DNA of 64,000 nucleotides, taken from positions 1-64,000 of the forward strand of contig JASJCY010000001.1 of assembly GCA_030065825.1 (NCBI GenBank), given 5' to 3'. Shown one piece after another: positions 7,675 to 17,315 of this stretch. Numbering within the stretch: position 1 is the stretch's first letter; each line of letters opens with the position of its first letter. The translations under genes were made by a program, and so were the position numbers. The notes beneath the pieces were generated by a model. That model was not told the DNA's origin. It worked only from the letters and a program-made list of their open reading frames with translations, and ran no database searches. This stretch comes from Nostocaceae cyanobacterium. Lineage in GTDB: Bacteria; Cyanobacteriota; Cyanobacteriia; Cyanobacteriales; Nostocaceae.

Positions 7675-8565
7675 TCAATTCGCTAACCATAAAGCCAGAT
7701 TACGCACATAGATTTTAATATCTTCTAAAGCACTCGGCTGATTTTTCACCCCATTTCCTGGGGGTTCATCTACAAAACTGGGACACCCCTTGCTAGTATC
7801 CCAATTGTAATCTAGAAAATGATGAAAACTAGAGTTAGCAACTGCTCGTCCTAACATATTACCCTGTGAATCTTGGTAATGTTCCATCGCTACCACCAGA
7901 TTAAAATCACGACCAGTAACTAAACTTTTACCCACAGCAATCACCCGTGCATTCTTATCCCCCGCACGCACTCCTATTCCTCCTTCATGGGGATGACTGG
8001 GAAAATATTCAATCATTCCCGAAGCTGAATGGGGATTTTTCAGCAATTCATGCACAGGTTCCACAGGGGTAATTTTTTGATAGTCCCCGTTAGCACCAGA
8101 ATGGTAATTAGGAAAAGAAATATAAGTAGTATATGGGTCATCAGGACAACAACGAGACTCATCAGGGTCAGGGTTTCTACTGTGAAAATAATGGACATCC
8201 CCGATGTCAACAATTCCACACATCGAACAACCCATATCCTGATGGTCGCGAGTGGTGAGTATACCCCCACCCCGTTGACGAAAAGCGTTAATACCTGCAC
8301 GGTCTTTATCACTTAACCCATCACCCACATCCAAAGCAAACAACCACAATTGATCAAAGTCCGATTGGTCAAGACTGCTTAAAATTGGGTCATTCCCTTC
8401 AACATCCGTGAGGCGATCACGCGCTGTCACTTCACATAATCGCTGTCCTGTTTCATCTTGCACAGATGACAGATATTCCTGTAGTAGCGAAAATCGCTGG
8501 ATACTCCAGTCATCTTCCGTTGTGGGAATAGTAGTTTGCAACAAAATGCGAATGGGTTGCACCAT
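7675..8565 (-). CDS. Conserved protein, glutamine amidotransferase/ThuA-like fold (uncertain)
   Basis: About 296 residues from ATG 8565; an in-frame TTG at 8595 would add ten residues and overlap the upstream gene end. The N-terminus RILLQTTIPTTEDDWSI and the segment FALDVGDGLSDKDRAGINAFRQRGGGILTTRDHQDMGCSMCG look like a class-I-amidotransferase or ThuA-like Rossmann core, ending a strand with GGGILTTRDH. Several His, Cys and Asp residues (MGCSMCG; HSRNPDPDESRCCPDD; FPSHPHEGG) could bind metal. No signal peptide or membrane segment. The function is not recognised. It lies 26 bases downstream of the GatD-like gene on the same strand, so the two may be co-transcribed. Confidence 0.5.
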   Translation of the reverse strand: MVQPIRILLQTTIPTTEDDWSIQRFSLLQEYLSSVQDETGQRLCEVTARDRLTDVEGNDPILSSLDQSDFDQLWLFALDVGDGLSDKDRAGINAFRQRGGGILTTRDHQDMGCSMCGIVDIGDVHYFHSRNPDPDESRCCPDDPYTTYISFPNYHSGANGDYQKITPVEPVHELLKNPHSASGMIEYFPSHPHEGGIGVRAGDKNARVIAVGKSLVTGRDFNLVVAMEHYQDSQGNMLGRAVANSSFHHFLDYNWDTSKGCPSFVDEPPGNGVKNQPSALEDIKIYVRNLALWLAN

Positions 8566-8591
8566 GGTTTTAGTAAAGAATAGGCAGATAT

Positions 8592-9413
8592 TCAAACTTT
8601 AGCAGCAACGGTCGTTGAGAGACTCAAATTCAACCGTTTTAACATGGCTTCTCGTCCCTGCATCGCCAAGGTATCATCTAAGGGTGATAAACTAATCTCC
8701 TGTTGATACTTTAGCTGCAAAGCCGTTTTAATCAACCAATCAGCCACAAAAGGATTTTTGGGTAATAGCGGACCATGGGAATAAGTGGCGATCGCATTTT
8801 GATAAAAAGCCCCTTCTGTACCATCTTCCCCATTATTACCCAAACCGTACACTACTTTTCCTAGGGCTTCTACTTTTCCTAACCGAGTACGTCCACCGTG
8901 GTTTTCAAAGCCAATTAAGTAAGGAGTAGCACCATCCAACATTTCTTTTAGTTCCTTCGCTAAACGAGAAGCAGTAACTTCAATTACTAAATTACCAATA
9001 CAACGTCGAGTATTTTCCCCAGGATGCACAGAAACTAAATCCAAGATTCCCAACCCTTCAATACGCTGTCCTAATCCTGGTTCATAGTAATGTCCTAAAA
9101 GTTGGGGAGAACCGCAGGTAAATACTCCAGGAGTACCATTTTCTAACTTCTCCCGCATTGCTTCCGCTTTTGCACCTTGTAAATCCCGCATGACAATTTC
9201 TTGCTGACGGTCTTGTGCCCCACCACCAACTATTACATCCACTCCACGGATATCAGTATCGGTAGCATTTTGGTCTAGGGGAATAATGTTAACATTAAAT
9301 CCACGCCATAGACTACGACGTTCAATCACGATCACATTTCCGCGATCGCCATAGGTACTCATTAACCTCGGATATAGCCAGCCAATATTTAATTCCAACT
9401 GTTGATTAGTCAT
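8592..9413 (-). CDS. GatD/CobQ-type glutamine amidotransferase
   Basis: About 273 residues of a CobB/CobQ-like class I glutamine amidotransferase. Landmarks are IGWLYPRLMSTYGDRGNV, VDVIVGGGAQDRQQE, the nucleophile region GVFTCGSPQLLG with the catalytic Cys, and IGFENHGGRTRLG plus YSHGPLLPKNP with the His. This arrangement matches the GatD partner of MurT, which amidates lipid II glutamate. No murT gene is next to it here, so the partner must be elsewhere if this is GatD. ATG 9413 is preferred over an upstream TTG because GGAG lies 6 bases before it. Confidence 0.75.
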   Translation of the reverse strand: MTNQQLELNIGWLYPRLMSTYGDRGNVIVIERRSLWRGFNVNIIPLDQNATDTDIRGVDVIVGGGAQDRQQEIVMRDLQGAKAEAMREKLENGTPGVFTCGSPQLLGHYYEPGLGQRIEGLGILDLVSVHPGENTRRCIGNLVIEVTASRLAKELKEMLDGATPYLIGFENHGGRTRLGKVEALGKVVYGLGNNGEDGTEGAFYQNAIATYSHGPLLPKNPFVADWLIKTALQLKYQQEISLSPLDDTLAMQGREAMLKRLNLSLSTTVAAKV

Positions 9414-9427
9414 AAGTCTCCAAAGCA

Positions 9428-9796
9428 ATTAAAAATTAAAAATTAAAAATTAAAAATTGGTAACTCCCAACTCCAAAATCTCAACTCCAAAATCCAAACT
9501 CTTAACTCCTAAAACAATTAAAAATTAAAAATTAAAAATTGGTAACTCCAAACTCCAAACTCCAAACTCCAAACTCCTAATTCCAAACTCCAAACTCCTA
9601 ATTCCTAATTTTTAATTCCAAACTCCTAATTCATAACTCCAAACTCCAAACTCCAAACTCCAAACTCCTAATTCCAAACTCCTAATTCCTAATTCCTAAT
9701 TCCTAATTCCTAATTCCTAATTCCTAATTCCAAACTCCAAACTCCTAATTCATAACTCCTAACTTCAAACTCCTAACTCCCAAGTCCTAACTCCTC
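9428..9796. repeat. Short tandem repeats (AATTAAA / CAAACTC / CTAATTC)
   Basis: About 370 bp of heptamer-type units, first AATTAAAA runs, then CAAACTC and CTAATTC runs. It fills the gap between the DinB gene and the GatD-like gene. No other feature is seen. Confidence 0.93.
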
Positions 9797-9814
9797 CTTC
9801 CTCACTTTTCCTAT

Positions 9815-10306
9815 CTATGGTCGTAAAATCCGGTGCATATCTAGAGATGGTGGTTTAATTTTTGTTTGGGTAAGCATATCGTGAATTTGTCCCCGATGGT
9901 GGGTTTGATGATTAAAAAGGTGCGTCAGTAATAAATTTACCGGGTCAGTATAAAGATTTCCTTGGTTATTGACGTAAGAAATTTCACTATTGATGAAACT
10001 CTGACTTAAATTGGACATAAAAGTTTCAATCGCTGCATCTTCTATGACACGCACCTCCCACAATTTCTCAAAGTCATCATAGAGGATAACATCAAGTCCG
10101 GTGGATGGCATTTCTTTACCCCTGAAGCGTCCCATCCAGATGCGATCGCCTAACATAATATGGTTGAGGGTTCCGTGAATACTCTTGAAAAAGGCTGGTC
10201 TAGTAAATTTGCGTTCCGCATCTGTAAGCTGGGATATGGCTTCATAAAGCTTGCGGTTAGCTAGGGTATTATAGCGTGCAAGCATTTGGAAATGTTGGAT
10301 AAACAT
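9815..10306 (-). CDS. DinB/DUF664-family protein
   Basis: A 163-residue four-helix-bundle protein. The N-terminus FIQHFQMLARYNTLANRKLY, the IHGTLNHIMLGDRIWMGRF segment and the C-terminal LLTHLFNHQTHHRGQIHDML fit the DinB-like family. The family's metal site is formed by one His in the NH-ML-D helix and a His pair in the HxxxH of the last helices, and all are present here. Members are often metal-dependent thiol transferases or simply uncharacterised; the specific role is unknown. ATG 10306 starts the conserved helix. Confidence 0.85.
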   Translation of the reverse strand: MFIQHFQMLARYNTLANRKLYEAISQLTDAERKFTRPAFFKSIHGTLNHIMLGDRIWMGRFRGKEMPSTGLDVILYDDFEKLWEVRVIEDAAIETFMSNLSQSFINSEISYVNNQGNLYTDPVNLLLTHLFNHQTHHRGQIHDMLTQTKIKPPSLDMHRILRP

Positions 10307-10617
10307 ATTTTTGGGAGAGTGCGATTACCTAGACTAAGCTGTTTTCATAATATTGTTACAGCCAAAGTTCTATAGAAAAGCAAATATAAGTAAGTCAACC
10401 TTAAAGAACATAAAATAGACCTCACCCCGTCCTAACGGACACCCCTCTCCTACCCTCTCCTTTTCCCCCTCTCCTTTTCCCCCTCTCCCATTGGGAGAGG
10501 GGTTAGGGGTGAGGGGTTGGGGGTGAGGTTTTACGTTTAATTTGGTTAATATAATTATGGTTTTTAAGTATAATAATATTTTTTAACTCTTTTGAACTAT
10601 AGTTAATCACTTTGAGA
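10307..10617. repeat. Intergenic region with CCTCACCCC palindromic repeat
   Basis: At about 10421-10528 a GC-rich inverted repeat runs from CCTCACCCCGTCC to GGGGGTGAGG, with an inner CTCTCCCATTGGGAGAG hairpin and low-complexity CCCTCTCCTTTT units. The same family occurs at 20352-20411. It may act as a terminator for either strand. No gene was seen in the gap. Confidence 0.65.
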
Positions 10618-11877
10618 ATGTTAAACCAAATAAATGGATTCAGAGATATCTCTTCAGAAAACCCAATTCAAGAAATTTGGAAACTACTAAGATACTTTCA
10701 ATATATTGATTTTACTGTTACTCAACATCGTCGGATACGAGAAATTTCAGATGCAGAATACAACAAACATAAAAAGAATATTGAAAAGCAAGCTAAACAA
10801 ATAGGTTATTGTATACGTCAAGCAGAGGAATACTTTCAAGTTTCTTCACAAGTTGGTCTTGCAACTCGTCCGAATTTACTTTATTACGGTGCTGTTAGTC
10901 TTTCTCGGGCTTTATATTTATTAAAACGAGATGGAAACTATTCTTTTGATGCTCTCAGGAAAAAAGAAAAACACAAACATCATGGTTTAGAACTCTGCGA
11001 CTCATTTAAGAGTAAGGATATAAAGAATGTAGAAGATTTTTTTAATTCTTTGCAATGTAATGTTTATATCAAACCAGATAAGGATGAGACAAAAAAGATT
11101 CCTTCGGGACATTTTGCTTTGTTTTATGAAAGTTTAATACCCTGTGCAATTAAATTTTATGCAAAGAGATATTTTGAGGGAGAAAGCGACGCTTTAGAAA
11201 CTTACTTACTATATCCTAATTTCAAACAAGCATTAATTAATGATTTATTGAATCAAACAATCAATATATCTAATCTTCTTAAGACGCTACCAGATATATT
11301 TTCAGAATTTAAAAATTTAGGATTGACATCGGATTTATGTCAAGGAGAATTAAAACTCGATATAAGAAGTAAGATGACAAATGAGGGATATAGACAAAAA
11401 GACTTTAGTAATTTATGTTTTCATTTTACAATCAACAATATTCCTATCCAGCAAAAACAAAAAATGATTGACTTAGTTAAAAAAAATCAACCTAACACTT
11501 ATATGATTAAGGAATTCGAGGATACTATTTATTTTAGGCTTTTAGAAACAAATTTTATTTTAGACAGAAAGTCTTTTGGTCTTGATGAAAATATACTTAA
11601 TAAACTGTTTCTTCCACATATGGTCGATGATATTGCTGGAAGAATATTCTATATCTTAAATCCAGAAAATTACATTCAAGAACCAGCAGCCCATTTTGTC
11701 ATCTTATTTTGCCTAGGAATGCTTTGCAGATACTATCCAGATGTGTGGATTAAAGTAATAGACGAGAATGTTTTAATTGCACAATTTACCGATTCCTTGC
11801 TGAACATTATCTATAGAAAATTTCCGAATTTGATATTAGACCAAATGATGTTAACCAAGCATCACGTACATTTATAA
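10618..11877 (+). CDS. YaaC-like protein
   Basis: About 419 residues. The N-terminal third has YCIRQAEEYFQVSSQVGLATRPNLLYYGAVSLSRALYLL, the pattern I associate with the YaaC family: a helix carrying a polar pair, then T-P-LLYY and a small helix. The C-terminal AAHFVILFCLGMLCRYYP is also typical. The family's biochemical role is not known to me. ATG 10618 is the first ATG; a TTG two codons earlier is possible. Codon use is AT-richer than the neighbours, which could reflect acquisition. It stands alone, 77 bp upstream of a Uma2 gene. Confidence 0.65.
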   Translation: MLNQINGFRDISSENPIQEIWKLLRYFQYIDFTVTQHRRIREISDAEYNKHKKNIEKQAKQIGYCIRQAEEYFQVSSQVGLATRPNLLYYGAVSLSRALYLLKRDGNYSFDALRKKEKHKHHGLELCDSFKSKDIKNVEDFFNSLQCNVYIKPDKDETKKIPSGHFALFYESLIPCAIKFYAKRYFEGESDALETYLLYPNFKQALINDLLNQTINISNLLKTLPDIFSEFKNLGLTSDLCQGELKLDIRSKMTNEGYRQKDFSNLCFHFTINNIPIQQKQKMIDLVKKNQPNTYMIKEFEDTIYFRLLETNFILDRKSFGLDENILNKLFLPHMVDDIAGRIFYILNPENYIQEPAAHFVILFCLGMLCRYYPDVWIKVIDENVLIAQFTDSLLNIIYRKFPNLILDQMMLTKHHVHL

Positions 11878-11954
11878 ATTCCTCAAAAGCAAAAGCCAAT
11901 ATTACTTGAATCAGTATAAACTAGAAATAAAGCTCACAAGAGGTAGATAAACTT

Positions 11955-12683
11955 ATGGTTGAGCAAGTTTTAATCAATGACGATGACTTCTATATCCCAG
12001 ACGCTAACCAATTAATAACCGAAGATGATACACCTGTCGATAATTTTGCTTCCGATAAACAACAACGGCTGTTAGTCAGTTCTCTTTATAGTTCCTTGCA
12101 AAACAAGACTTTTCTTGCAGAGTCTAATATCGGCATTTATTACACCGACTTACAACCACCAATTGTACCTGATATCTTCCTCAGTTTAGACGCACAAATG
12201 CCTGAAAATTGCTGGGAGAAACAAAACCGTTGTTATATGGTTTGGCGATTTGGTAAACCCCCAGAGGTTGTAATTGAAATTGTCTCCAATAAACTAGGGA
12301 ATGAATTGGGAGAAAAACTGAGAATTTATCAACAAATGCGGGTGAGTTATTACATAGTATACGACCCCACCCAACAATTAAGCGAACAAATTCTACGGAT
12401 TTATGAACTCAGAGGAAGACGTTACTTTGAAACCACAGAAACTTGGTTAGAACAAGTGGGGTTAGGTGTAACAATCTGGGAAGGAGAGTTTGAAAGTAGA
12501 CAGGATACTTGGCTGCGCTGGTGCTACCAAGATGGTAATATTTTATTCACTGGTGATGAACGCGCACAACAAGCTGAACAACTTTTGGAACAAGAACGTA
12601 TAGCCAAAGAACAAGCCGAACAACGCGCTCAATTATTGGCTGAACAATTGCGGAATATGGGTATCGATCCAGATACTCTATAA
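11955..12683 (+). CDS. Uma2 family (DUF820) restriction-endonuclease-like protein
   Basis: A 242-residue Uma2/DUF820 protein, a family greatly expanded in filamentous cyanobacteria. The PD-(D/E)xK-like core shows IYYTDLQPPIVPDIFLSLD (the Asp) and PPEVVIEIVSNK (the ExK-type pair). A C-terminal coiled coil (ERAQQAEQLLEQERIAKEQAEQRA) ends with the common NMGIDPDTL tail. Nuclease activity has been inferred from fold; the cellular role is unknown. Confidence 0.9.
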   Translation: MVEQVLINDDDFYIPDANQLITEDDTPVDNFASDKQQRLLVSSLYSSLQNKTFLAESNIGIYYTDLQPPIVPDIFLSLDAQMPENCWEKQNRCYMVWRFGKPPEVVIEIVSNKLGNELGEKLRIYQQMRVSYYIVYDPTQQLSEQILRIYELRGRRYFETTETWLEQVGLGVTIWEGEFESRQDTWLRWCYQDGNILFTGDERAQQAEQLLEQERIAKEQAEQRAQLLAEQLRNMGIDPDTL

Positions 12684-12734
12684 AATAGCTAACACTGATT
12701 AACAATTCATATTTTGTATCAGCCTCCACAACCA

Positions 12735-12783
12735 CCTAGGATTTAAATCCCAGGCTAATAGTCAAAGTCATCTAAAGATGACT
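12735..12783 (+). repeat. Two-hairpin element, copy 1
   Basis: Palindrome CCTAGGATTTAAATCCCAGG (12735-12754) is followed by a linker CTAATAGTCAA and the hairpin AGTCATC-TAAA-GATGACT (12766-12783). The same architecture with different but still pairing stems is at 13071-13121 (inverted) and 63157-63205. Confidence 0.75.
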
Positions 12784-12905
12784 GGGTAATATGCTGCAAA
12801 CATTTTTTGATTTCGTATCACCTTTTTAGTCAAATACCGTACTGCTGCGCTTGATGCAAGCTACAGTTAACCCTCTTGTGTCACTCTGGGAAGAGAAAAA
12901 TAAAT

Positions 12906-13039
12906 GTAGGTTGGGTAGAACGAAGTGAAACCCAACAATACCAAAGTTTTTGGTTGTTGAGTTACTCTACTCTTCGAGAAAGCTTCGCTTACGAGTTGCC
13001 TCCCTTTGGTCGTCTACGCTGTCACTCTACCCAACCTAC
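12906..13039. mobile_element. 134-bp MITE-like element with GTAGGTTGGGTAGA ends
   Basis: Perfect 14-bp terminal inverted repeats, GTAGGTTGGGTAGA (12906-12919) and TCTACCCAACCTAC (13026-13039). The interior holds ACGAAGTGAAACCCAAC, a common dispersed cyanobacterial repeat. No clear target duplication. No gene lies in 12684-13148. Confidence 0.75.
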
Positions 13040-13070
13040 TATTTTCCTTAACTGAACCGTATTGCTTTTT

Positions 13071-13121
13071 AGTCTACTTTAGTAGACTTAGACTGTTAGC
13101 CTTGGAATTAATTCCAAGGCT
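13071..13121 (-). repeat. Two-hairpin element, copy 2 (inverted)
   Basis: Hairpin AGTCTACTTTAGTAGACT (13071-13088) plus the perfect 24-bp palindrome AGCCTTGGAATT/AATTCCAAGGCT (13098-13121). Read on the minus strand it has the same order as copies 1 and 3: palindrome, CTAACAGTCTA linker, AGTC-TAAA-GACT hairpin. It lies just downstream of the ManC-fusion gene and could serve as its terminator. Confidence 0.75.
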
Positions 13122-13148
13122 GATGCAAGAGGTAAACTCAACAGCTGA

Positions 13149-15677
13149 TTAAACCTCAGCTACCACTTGTTCCTGTTCTCTTTCCACAAACCCTTGCACG
13201 CGATCGCGATACTCTCTCAATGAATTTTCTGCCCAATCGCGGTTATTGCTGTTAGAATACAAATGGACAACTGGTTCGCTAGCATCTGGTAATATTAATA
13301 CCCAACTGTCATCATAGGGTTGGCAAATTTTTACCCCATCTCGTAAATCTAAGCATTCCGCTGGGTGGGTGTCTACCAAGTAGCGCATTAATGCCCCTTT
13401 AACTCGCCAAGGACAGCGGATTGTATGAGTTTTGTAAATTACCCTGGGTAATTCTGTGCGCACGGAAGCAAGCGATCGCTCTTGGATTGTCAACATTTCA
13501 ATTAGTTTGGCAATACAGAACATGGAATCAAATCCAGGATGTAGTTGGGGGAAAATAAAGCCAGTCTCCCCGCTACCACCCAAAACCACATTCGGATTCT
13601 TCTGTGCAGCTTCCATCAATGCTGTAGGATTTACCTTAGTACGAATTACTTTAGCATCATGACGACGGGCAATTTGTTCCACTGCACTGGATGCATGAAC
13701 CGGTACTACTACTGCACTGCGGGGATGAGAAGTTAACATCATATCTACCATCAAAGCAGTAAGCATTTCCCCACGGATAGCCATCCCAGATTCATCAACC
13801 AAAATCAACTGTTCTCCATTGGCTGATACCTGAACGCCAAAGTTAGCTTTCAGCGCTTCCACCACATGACCAAGTTGATTTAATAATGCTTCCCGCTCTA
13901 TTGTAGAAACAGCTGTTTTATTGAGGCTAGCATTTAATACTACCGCATCTGCCCCAAATTTATCTAACATTTGGGGTAACACTGCGCCAGATACAGCATA
14001 AACATAGTCTATTACCACTTTTGCCCGACTGTTGCGAATCGTTTCAATTTTTAACAATTTCTCAAAAGCAGTGCAGTAGCCGTCAACAGATTGGGTAGGA
14101 TATGCCACATCACCAATTTCATGAATTTGCGATCGCCGCATATCTTCTTTAAAGTAAGCCCCCTCAATTTTCTTTTCTAGAGCTTTGGAGATATTAATTC
14201 CTTTACCATCCATAAACTCAATTAAAATGTAGTCAGGACGGTCTGGGTGTACCCGGATATGGATACCCCCAACTACTGACATGGTAGGTATAACTGTGCG
14301 GGTGATGGGAATAGCTGTAGCATCTAGATTTTGCACATCAACACCCACTGACATTAAACCAGCAATAATTGACCGAGTCACCATGCGGGAGATATTGCGT
14401 TGATCCCGGGAAACAGCAACTTGAGAACCTGGTTTTAAAGTCGAACCGTAAGCTGCACCCAACTTCACAGCAAATTCTGGGGTAATGTCAATATTTGCTA
14501 ATCCCTGTACCCCTCGTTGCCCAAATAAATTTCGTTGAGCGATGTTACCCCAAATTAAGTTAATATTGAGAGTAGCTCCCGACTCAATTTTTTTGCTGGG
14601 CCATACCCGCACACCAGTGTTAATTTTAGCTTCTTCTCCCACCGTAGACAGGGAACCAACTACAGCTGCTTCTAATACATGTGCGCGACGGTCTACACGA
14701 GTTCCACGGGCTATTACACAGGCAAATAACTCAGCTTCTTCTCCAATAATTGCCCCATTCCAAATTATCGGACGCTTGAGATTAGCATCAGCCCCAATTG
14801 TCACATTATCACCGATGACCGTTCCGGCTTCAATTTGCACTCTAGCACCAATACGGCAATTATCGCCAATAATCACCGGAGGTTCAATGTTAGCTGTGCG
14901 TTCAATATAGGTGTTTTGACCTTTCCACACCCCAGGAGAAACCTCTTGATAAGCAAAATCAAGTTTGACCTTCTGTTCTAGAGCATCATACTGAGCTTCC
15001 CGATAAGCATCCAAATGACCGACATCACACCAGTAACCTTGGGCAACGTAACCATACATGGGTTCGTCATTTGACAGCAAGAGGGGAAATAAATCTTTAG
15101 AAAAGTCTGATTCAGTATTTTCTGGTAAATAATCTAAAACTTCTGGCTCTAAAATATACGCACCAGTATTAACTGTATCAGAAAAAATTTCACTGGTAGT
15201 GGGTTTCTCTAAAAAACGGCGAATGCGATTTTCTTCATCAGTAATTACCACCCCAAACTCAATGGGGTTGGGGACACGAGTCAAAATTAATGTCGCTTTT
15301 GATTTTTTTTGTTTATGAAATTCAATCGCTGCTGTCAGGTCAAAATCTGTAATACTATCACCACTAATTACTAAAAATGTGTCATCAAGGAGTTCCGCAA
15401 TATTTTTAACACATCCTGCGGTTCCCAGGGGCTGATCTTCCTCCACCGCATAGGTTATTTGTACACCAAAATCTCTGCCATCTTGGAAGTAGTCTCGCAT
15501 CACATCAGGTAAATAATGTAGCGTCGCAATCACTTCCGTAATTTGATGACCTTTGAGAAGATTAATGATATGTTCGGCAATGGGTCGGTTGAGAATGGGA
15601 ACCATAGGTTTAGGTAAATCGCTAGTTAGCGGACGTAACCTGGTTCCCGAACCCCCTGCCATCAGTACTGCACGCAT
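13149..15677 (-). CDS. Mannose-1-phosphate guanylyltransferase fused to a phosphoglucomutase-like domain
   Basis: 842 residues. Residues 1-232 form an NTP-transferase domain ([12 protein letters not shown] signature at about 7-18, then [11 protein letters not shown]). About 250-380 form left-handed beta-helix hexapeptide repeats. From about 385 to 830 there is a phosphomannomutase/phosphoglucomutase-like region. That last region lacks the usual TASHNP phosphoserine loop: [14 protein letters not shown] stands there. The DGDGDR metal loop is replaced by [10 protein letters not shown]. It is therefore probably not a mutase; the nucleotidyltransferase half looks intact. It likely makes GDP-mannose or a similar NDP-sugar. 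AAGGAGG lies 8 bases before ATG 15677. Confidence 0.85.
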   Translation of the reverse strand: MRAVLMAGGSGTRLRPLTSDLPKPMVPILNRPIAEHIINLLKGHQITEVIATLHYLPDVMRDYFQDGRDFGVQITYAVEEDQPLGTAGCVKNIAELLDDTFLVISGDSITDFDLTAAIEFHKQKKSKATLILTRVPNPIEFGVVITDEENRIRRFLEKPTTSEIFSDTVNTGAYILEPEVLDYLPENTESDFSKDLFPLLLSNDEPMYGYVAQGYWCDVGHLDAYREAQYDALEQKVKLDFAYQEVSPGVWKGQNTYIERTANIEPPVIIGDNCRIGARVQIEAGTVIGDNVTIGADANLKRPIIWNGAIIGEEAELFACVIARGTRVDRRAHVLEAAVVGSLSTVGEEAKINTGVRVWPSKKIESGATLNINLIWGNIAQRNLFGQRGVQGLANIDITPEFAVKLGAAYGSTLKPGSQVAVSRDQRNISRMVTRSIIAGLMSVGVDVQNLDATAIPITRTVIPTMSVVGGIHIRVHPDRPDYILIEFMDGKGINISKALEKKIEGAYFKEDMRRSQIHEIGDVAYPTQSVDGYCTAFEKLLKIETIRNSRAKVVIDYVYAVSGAVLPQMLDKFGADAVVLNASLNKTAVSTIEREALLNQLGHVVEALKANFGVQVSANGEQLILVDESGMAIRGEMLTALMVDMMLTSHPRSAVVVPVHASSAVEQIARRHDAKVIRTKVNPTALMEAAQKNPNVVLGGSGETGFIFPQLHPGFDSMFCIAKLIEMLTIQERSLASVRTELPRVIYKTHTIRCPWRVKGALMRYLVDTHPAECLDLRDGVKICQPYDDSWVLILPDASEPVVHLYSNSNNRDWAENSLREYRDRVQGFVEREQEQVVAEV

Positions 15678-15857
15678 AAATCCTCCTTATCTGTTTGCAG
15701 CAACTGCTGCCTGAAAACCGATGAGATAGGTTTTTTGTTTGATTTTGTCTTTTTCTAGTGTCCTACGGATATTGGATTTTGCGGAACTCCCCCAGAATTT
15801 ATCTGGTCAAGAGTAGTCAGTGGTGAGTTAGGAGTTAGGGGTTAGGAGTTAGGAGTT
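15678..15857. repeat. Leader of ManC fusion and short GAGTTAG repeats
   Basis: The gap includes a GAGTTAG/GGAGTTA heptamer run at about 15823-15857. The repeat units contain AGGAG, which then lies 2-9 bases before the ATG of the small ORF at 15858. Confidence 0.75.
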
Positions 15858-16013
15858 ATGAGTTGGGAATATCTGGTTGTTCTCAAAGAAGGTAAATTAC
15901 ACTGGAATAGGGAGGATGTATTAATTGACTGGATACCGAAAATTACCCCCAATACTAATTGGGGTGTGTCGGTTGTCAATTGGCAAGCCTCTGTAGCAAT
16001 ACTTAACTTCTAG
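15858..16013 (+). CDS. Small ORF, 51 residues, unknown
   Basis: A 51-codon frame beginning MSWEYLVVLKEGKL and ending VNWQASVAILNF, Trp-rich and globular in character. An AGGAG within the preceding short repeats lies 9 bases upstream of the ATG. The amino-acid composition looks protein-like, not repeat-derived, and the frame ends just before the next small gene. I do not recognise it. Conservation in related genomes would decide whether it is real. Confidence 0.4.
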   Translation: MSWEYLVVLKEGKLHWNREDVLIDWIPKITPNTNWGVSVVNWQASVAILNF

Positions 16014-16036
16014 TTTATCAGTTGCTCACGGAGTTG

Positions 16037-16240
16037 ATGGCAATGACTGATTTGATCATTTTTGGATTGATAGTTGTTTATGTTGGTGGTGTATGGAAAT
16101 TCTGGAGTGGGTTTGAACGTACCAATTTCAACCGGACTTTCGTTAATCGCCTAAAGTTATCTTTACTATGGCCTGCTTTGTTTATTGCTAATAAATCTTA
16201 TCGTCGCAATTTTAGAAAGGCGCTTAAAGGTCAACAATGA
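16037..16240 (+). CDS. Small membrane protein, unknown
   Basis: 67 residues from ATG 16037 (or 65 from ATG 16043, whose spacing to the CGGAG at 16029-16033 is better). One strong membrane helix (LIIFGLIVVYVGGVWKFW) is followed by a basic soluble part with LLWPALFIANKSYRRNFRKAL. The helix plus amphipathic basic tail is like many small cyanobacterial membrane proteins. No function is assigned. It lies 23 bases after the 51-residue ORF, so the pair may be co-transcribed. Confidence 0.6.
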   Translation: MAMTDLIIFGLIVVYVGGVWKFWSGFERTNFNRTFVNRLKLSLLWPALFIANKSYRRNFRKALKGQQ

Positions 16241-16406
16241 AGATAGTACAATTAAAATAATATTTTGGTGGGATCTGTTACTAGGTCACTAATTCTCTCA
16301 CTATTTCCCACAAATCTCCACAAATCGCACAAAAATTACCTAGACCATAAATCATTTACTGTTGAATAGTGGTTGATTGTATACTATCAAAACTATTTTC
16401 TGAGAT

Positions 16407-17219
16407 ATGAGCGATTTGTGGAAGTTTTGTGTTGCACGTATCTGGTTAATTGGTGGTACCAGTGAAAGTGCGATGTTAGCAGTGGCGATCGCCCAATCTG
16501 AGATTCCTTGCACTGTTACTGTCACCACAGAATCAGCGCGATCGCTCTATCCTGACTCTCAATTTTTACAAGTTTGGGTAGGGCATTTAACTGCTGAGAC
16601 TCTACAACAATTTAGGCAGGAACAGCAAATTGTCGCCATTGTCGATGCATCCCATCCCTATGCTGTGGAAATCTCCCAGATGGCGATCGCATTTGCTGAA
16701 GAATACAATCTTCCTTACCTACGCTATGAACGTCCTCTGGGGGAGAGTAGGGAGAGTGGGGAGAGTGGGGAGAGTGGGGAGAGTGGGGAGATTGTTTATT
16801 TAGATAGTTTTAATACTCTTGTGGGTAGTAATCATTTGCAAGGTGAAAGGGTGTTGCTAACGGTGGGATATAGACCCTTAAACCTGTTTCTACCTTGGCA
16901 AAGGTCTGCAACCCTATTTACGCGGTTACTCCCCTCTTCAACAGCCTTACAGGTGGCTTTCAGGGCAGGTTTTACCCCAGATAGAATCATTTGTTTGCGT
17001 CCTCCCATTTCTGCCGACTTAGAAGCGGCTTTGTGGCATCATTGGGACATTTCTGTGGTGGTTACCAAGGCTTCAGGAACTGCTGGAGGAGAGAATGTGA
17101 AGCGCAAGCTTGCAGCAAAGTTAGGGATAAAGTTGATAATTATTACTCGTCCACAAGTTAACTATCCGCAGCAAACCAGTGATGTGTCAATGGTGCTGGA
17201 GTTTTGTAATCGAAAATAA
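16407..17219 (+). CDS. cobK: Cobalt-precorrin-6A reductase CobK/CbiJ, with in-frame repeat insertion
   Basis: 270 residues. The Rossmann start IWLIGGTSESAMLAVAIAQ, the VDASHPYAVEISQMAI segment and the C-terminal SGTAGGENVKRKLAAKL match CobK/CbiJ, which reduces precorrin-6A in cobalamin synthesis. Between RYERPLGES and IVYLDSF, at about 16740-16790, a 9-base repeat (GGGAGAGTG) encodes a Gly-Glu-Ser run (about five copies) in frame. The run falls in a probable surface loop, so the enzyme may still work. ATG 16407 puts nine residues before the first strand. No other cob gene is adjacent. Confidence 0.85.
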   Translation: MSDLWKFCVARIWLIGGTSESAMLAVAIAQSEIPCTVTVTTESARSLYPDSQFLQVWVGHLTAETLQQFRQEQQIVAIVDASHPYAVEISQMAIAFAEEYNLPYLRYERPLGESRESGESGESGESGEIVYLDSFNTLVGSNHLQGERVLLTVGYRPLNLFLPWQRSATLFTRLLPSSTALQVAFRAGFTPDRIICLRPPISADLEAALWHHWDISVVVTKASGTAGGENVKRKLAAKLGIKLIIITRPQVNYPQQTSDVSMVLEFCNRK

Positions 17220-17315
17220 ATTAATAAATTAAGTAAGTATAGGAATCCGGTTTGATTCGTGTTCGCGTAAGCGTGACGCAGTCTTACAGCAGTTTTCATC
17301 TATTTGAACCACATT

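Noticed and set aside
7675-8565. Firm assignment as ThuA or glutamine amidotransferase
   Set aside because: The nucleophile motif of class I amidotransferases is not evident; only the strand-loop pattern is suggestive, so it is left as uncharacterised.
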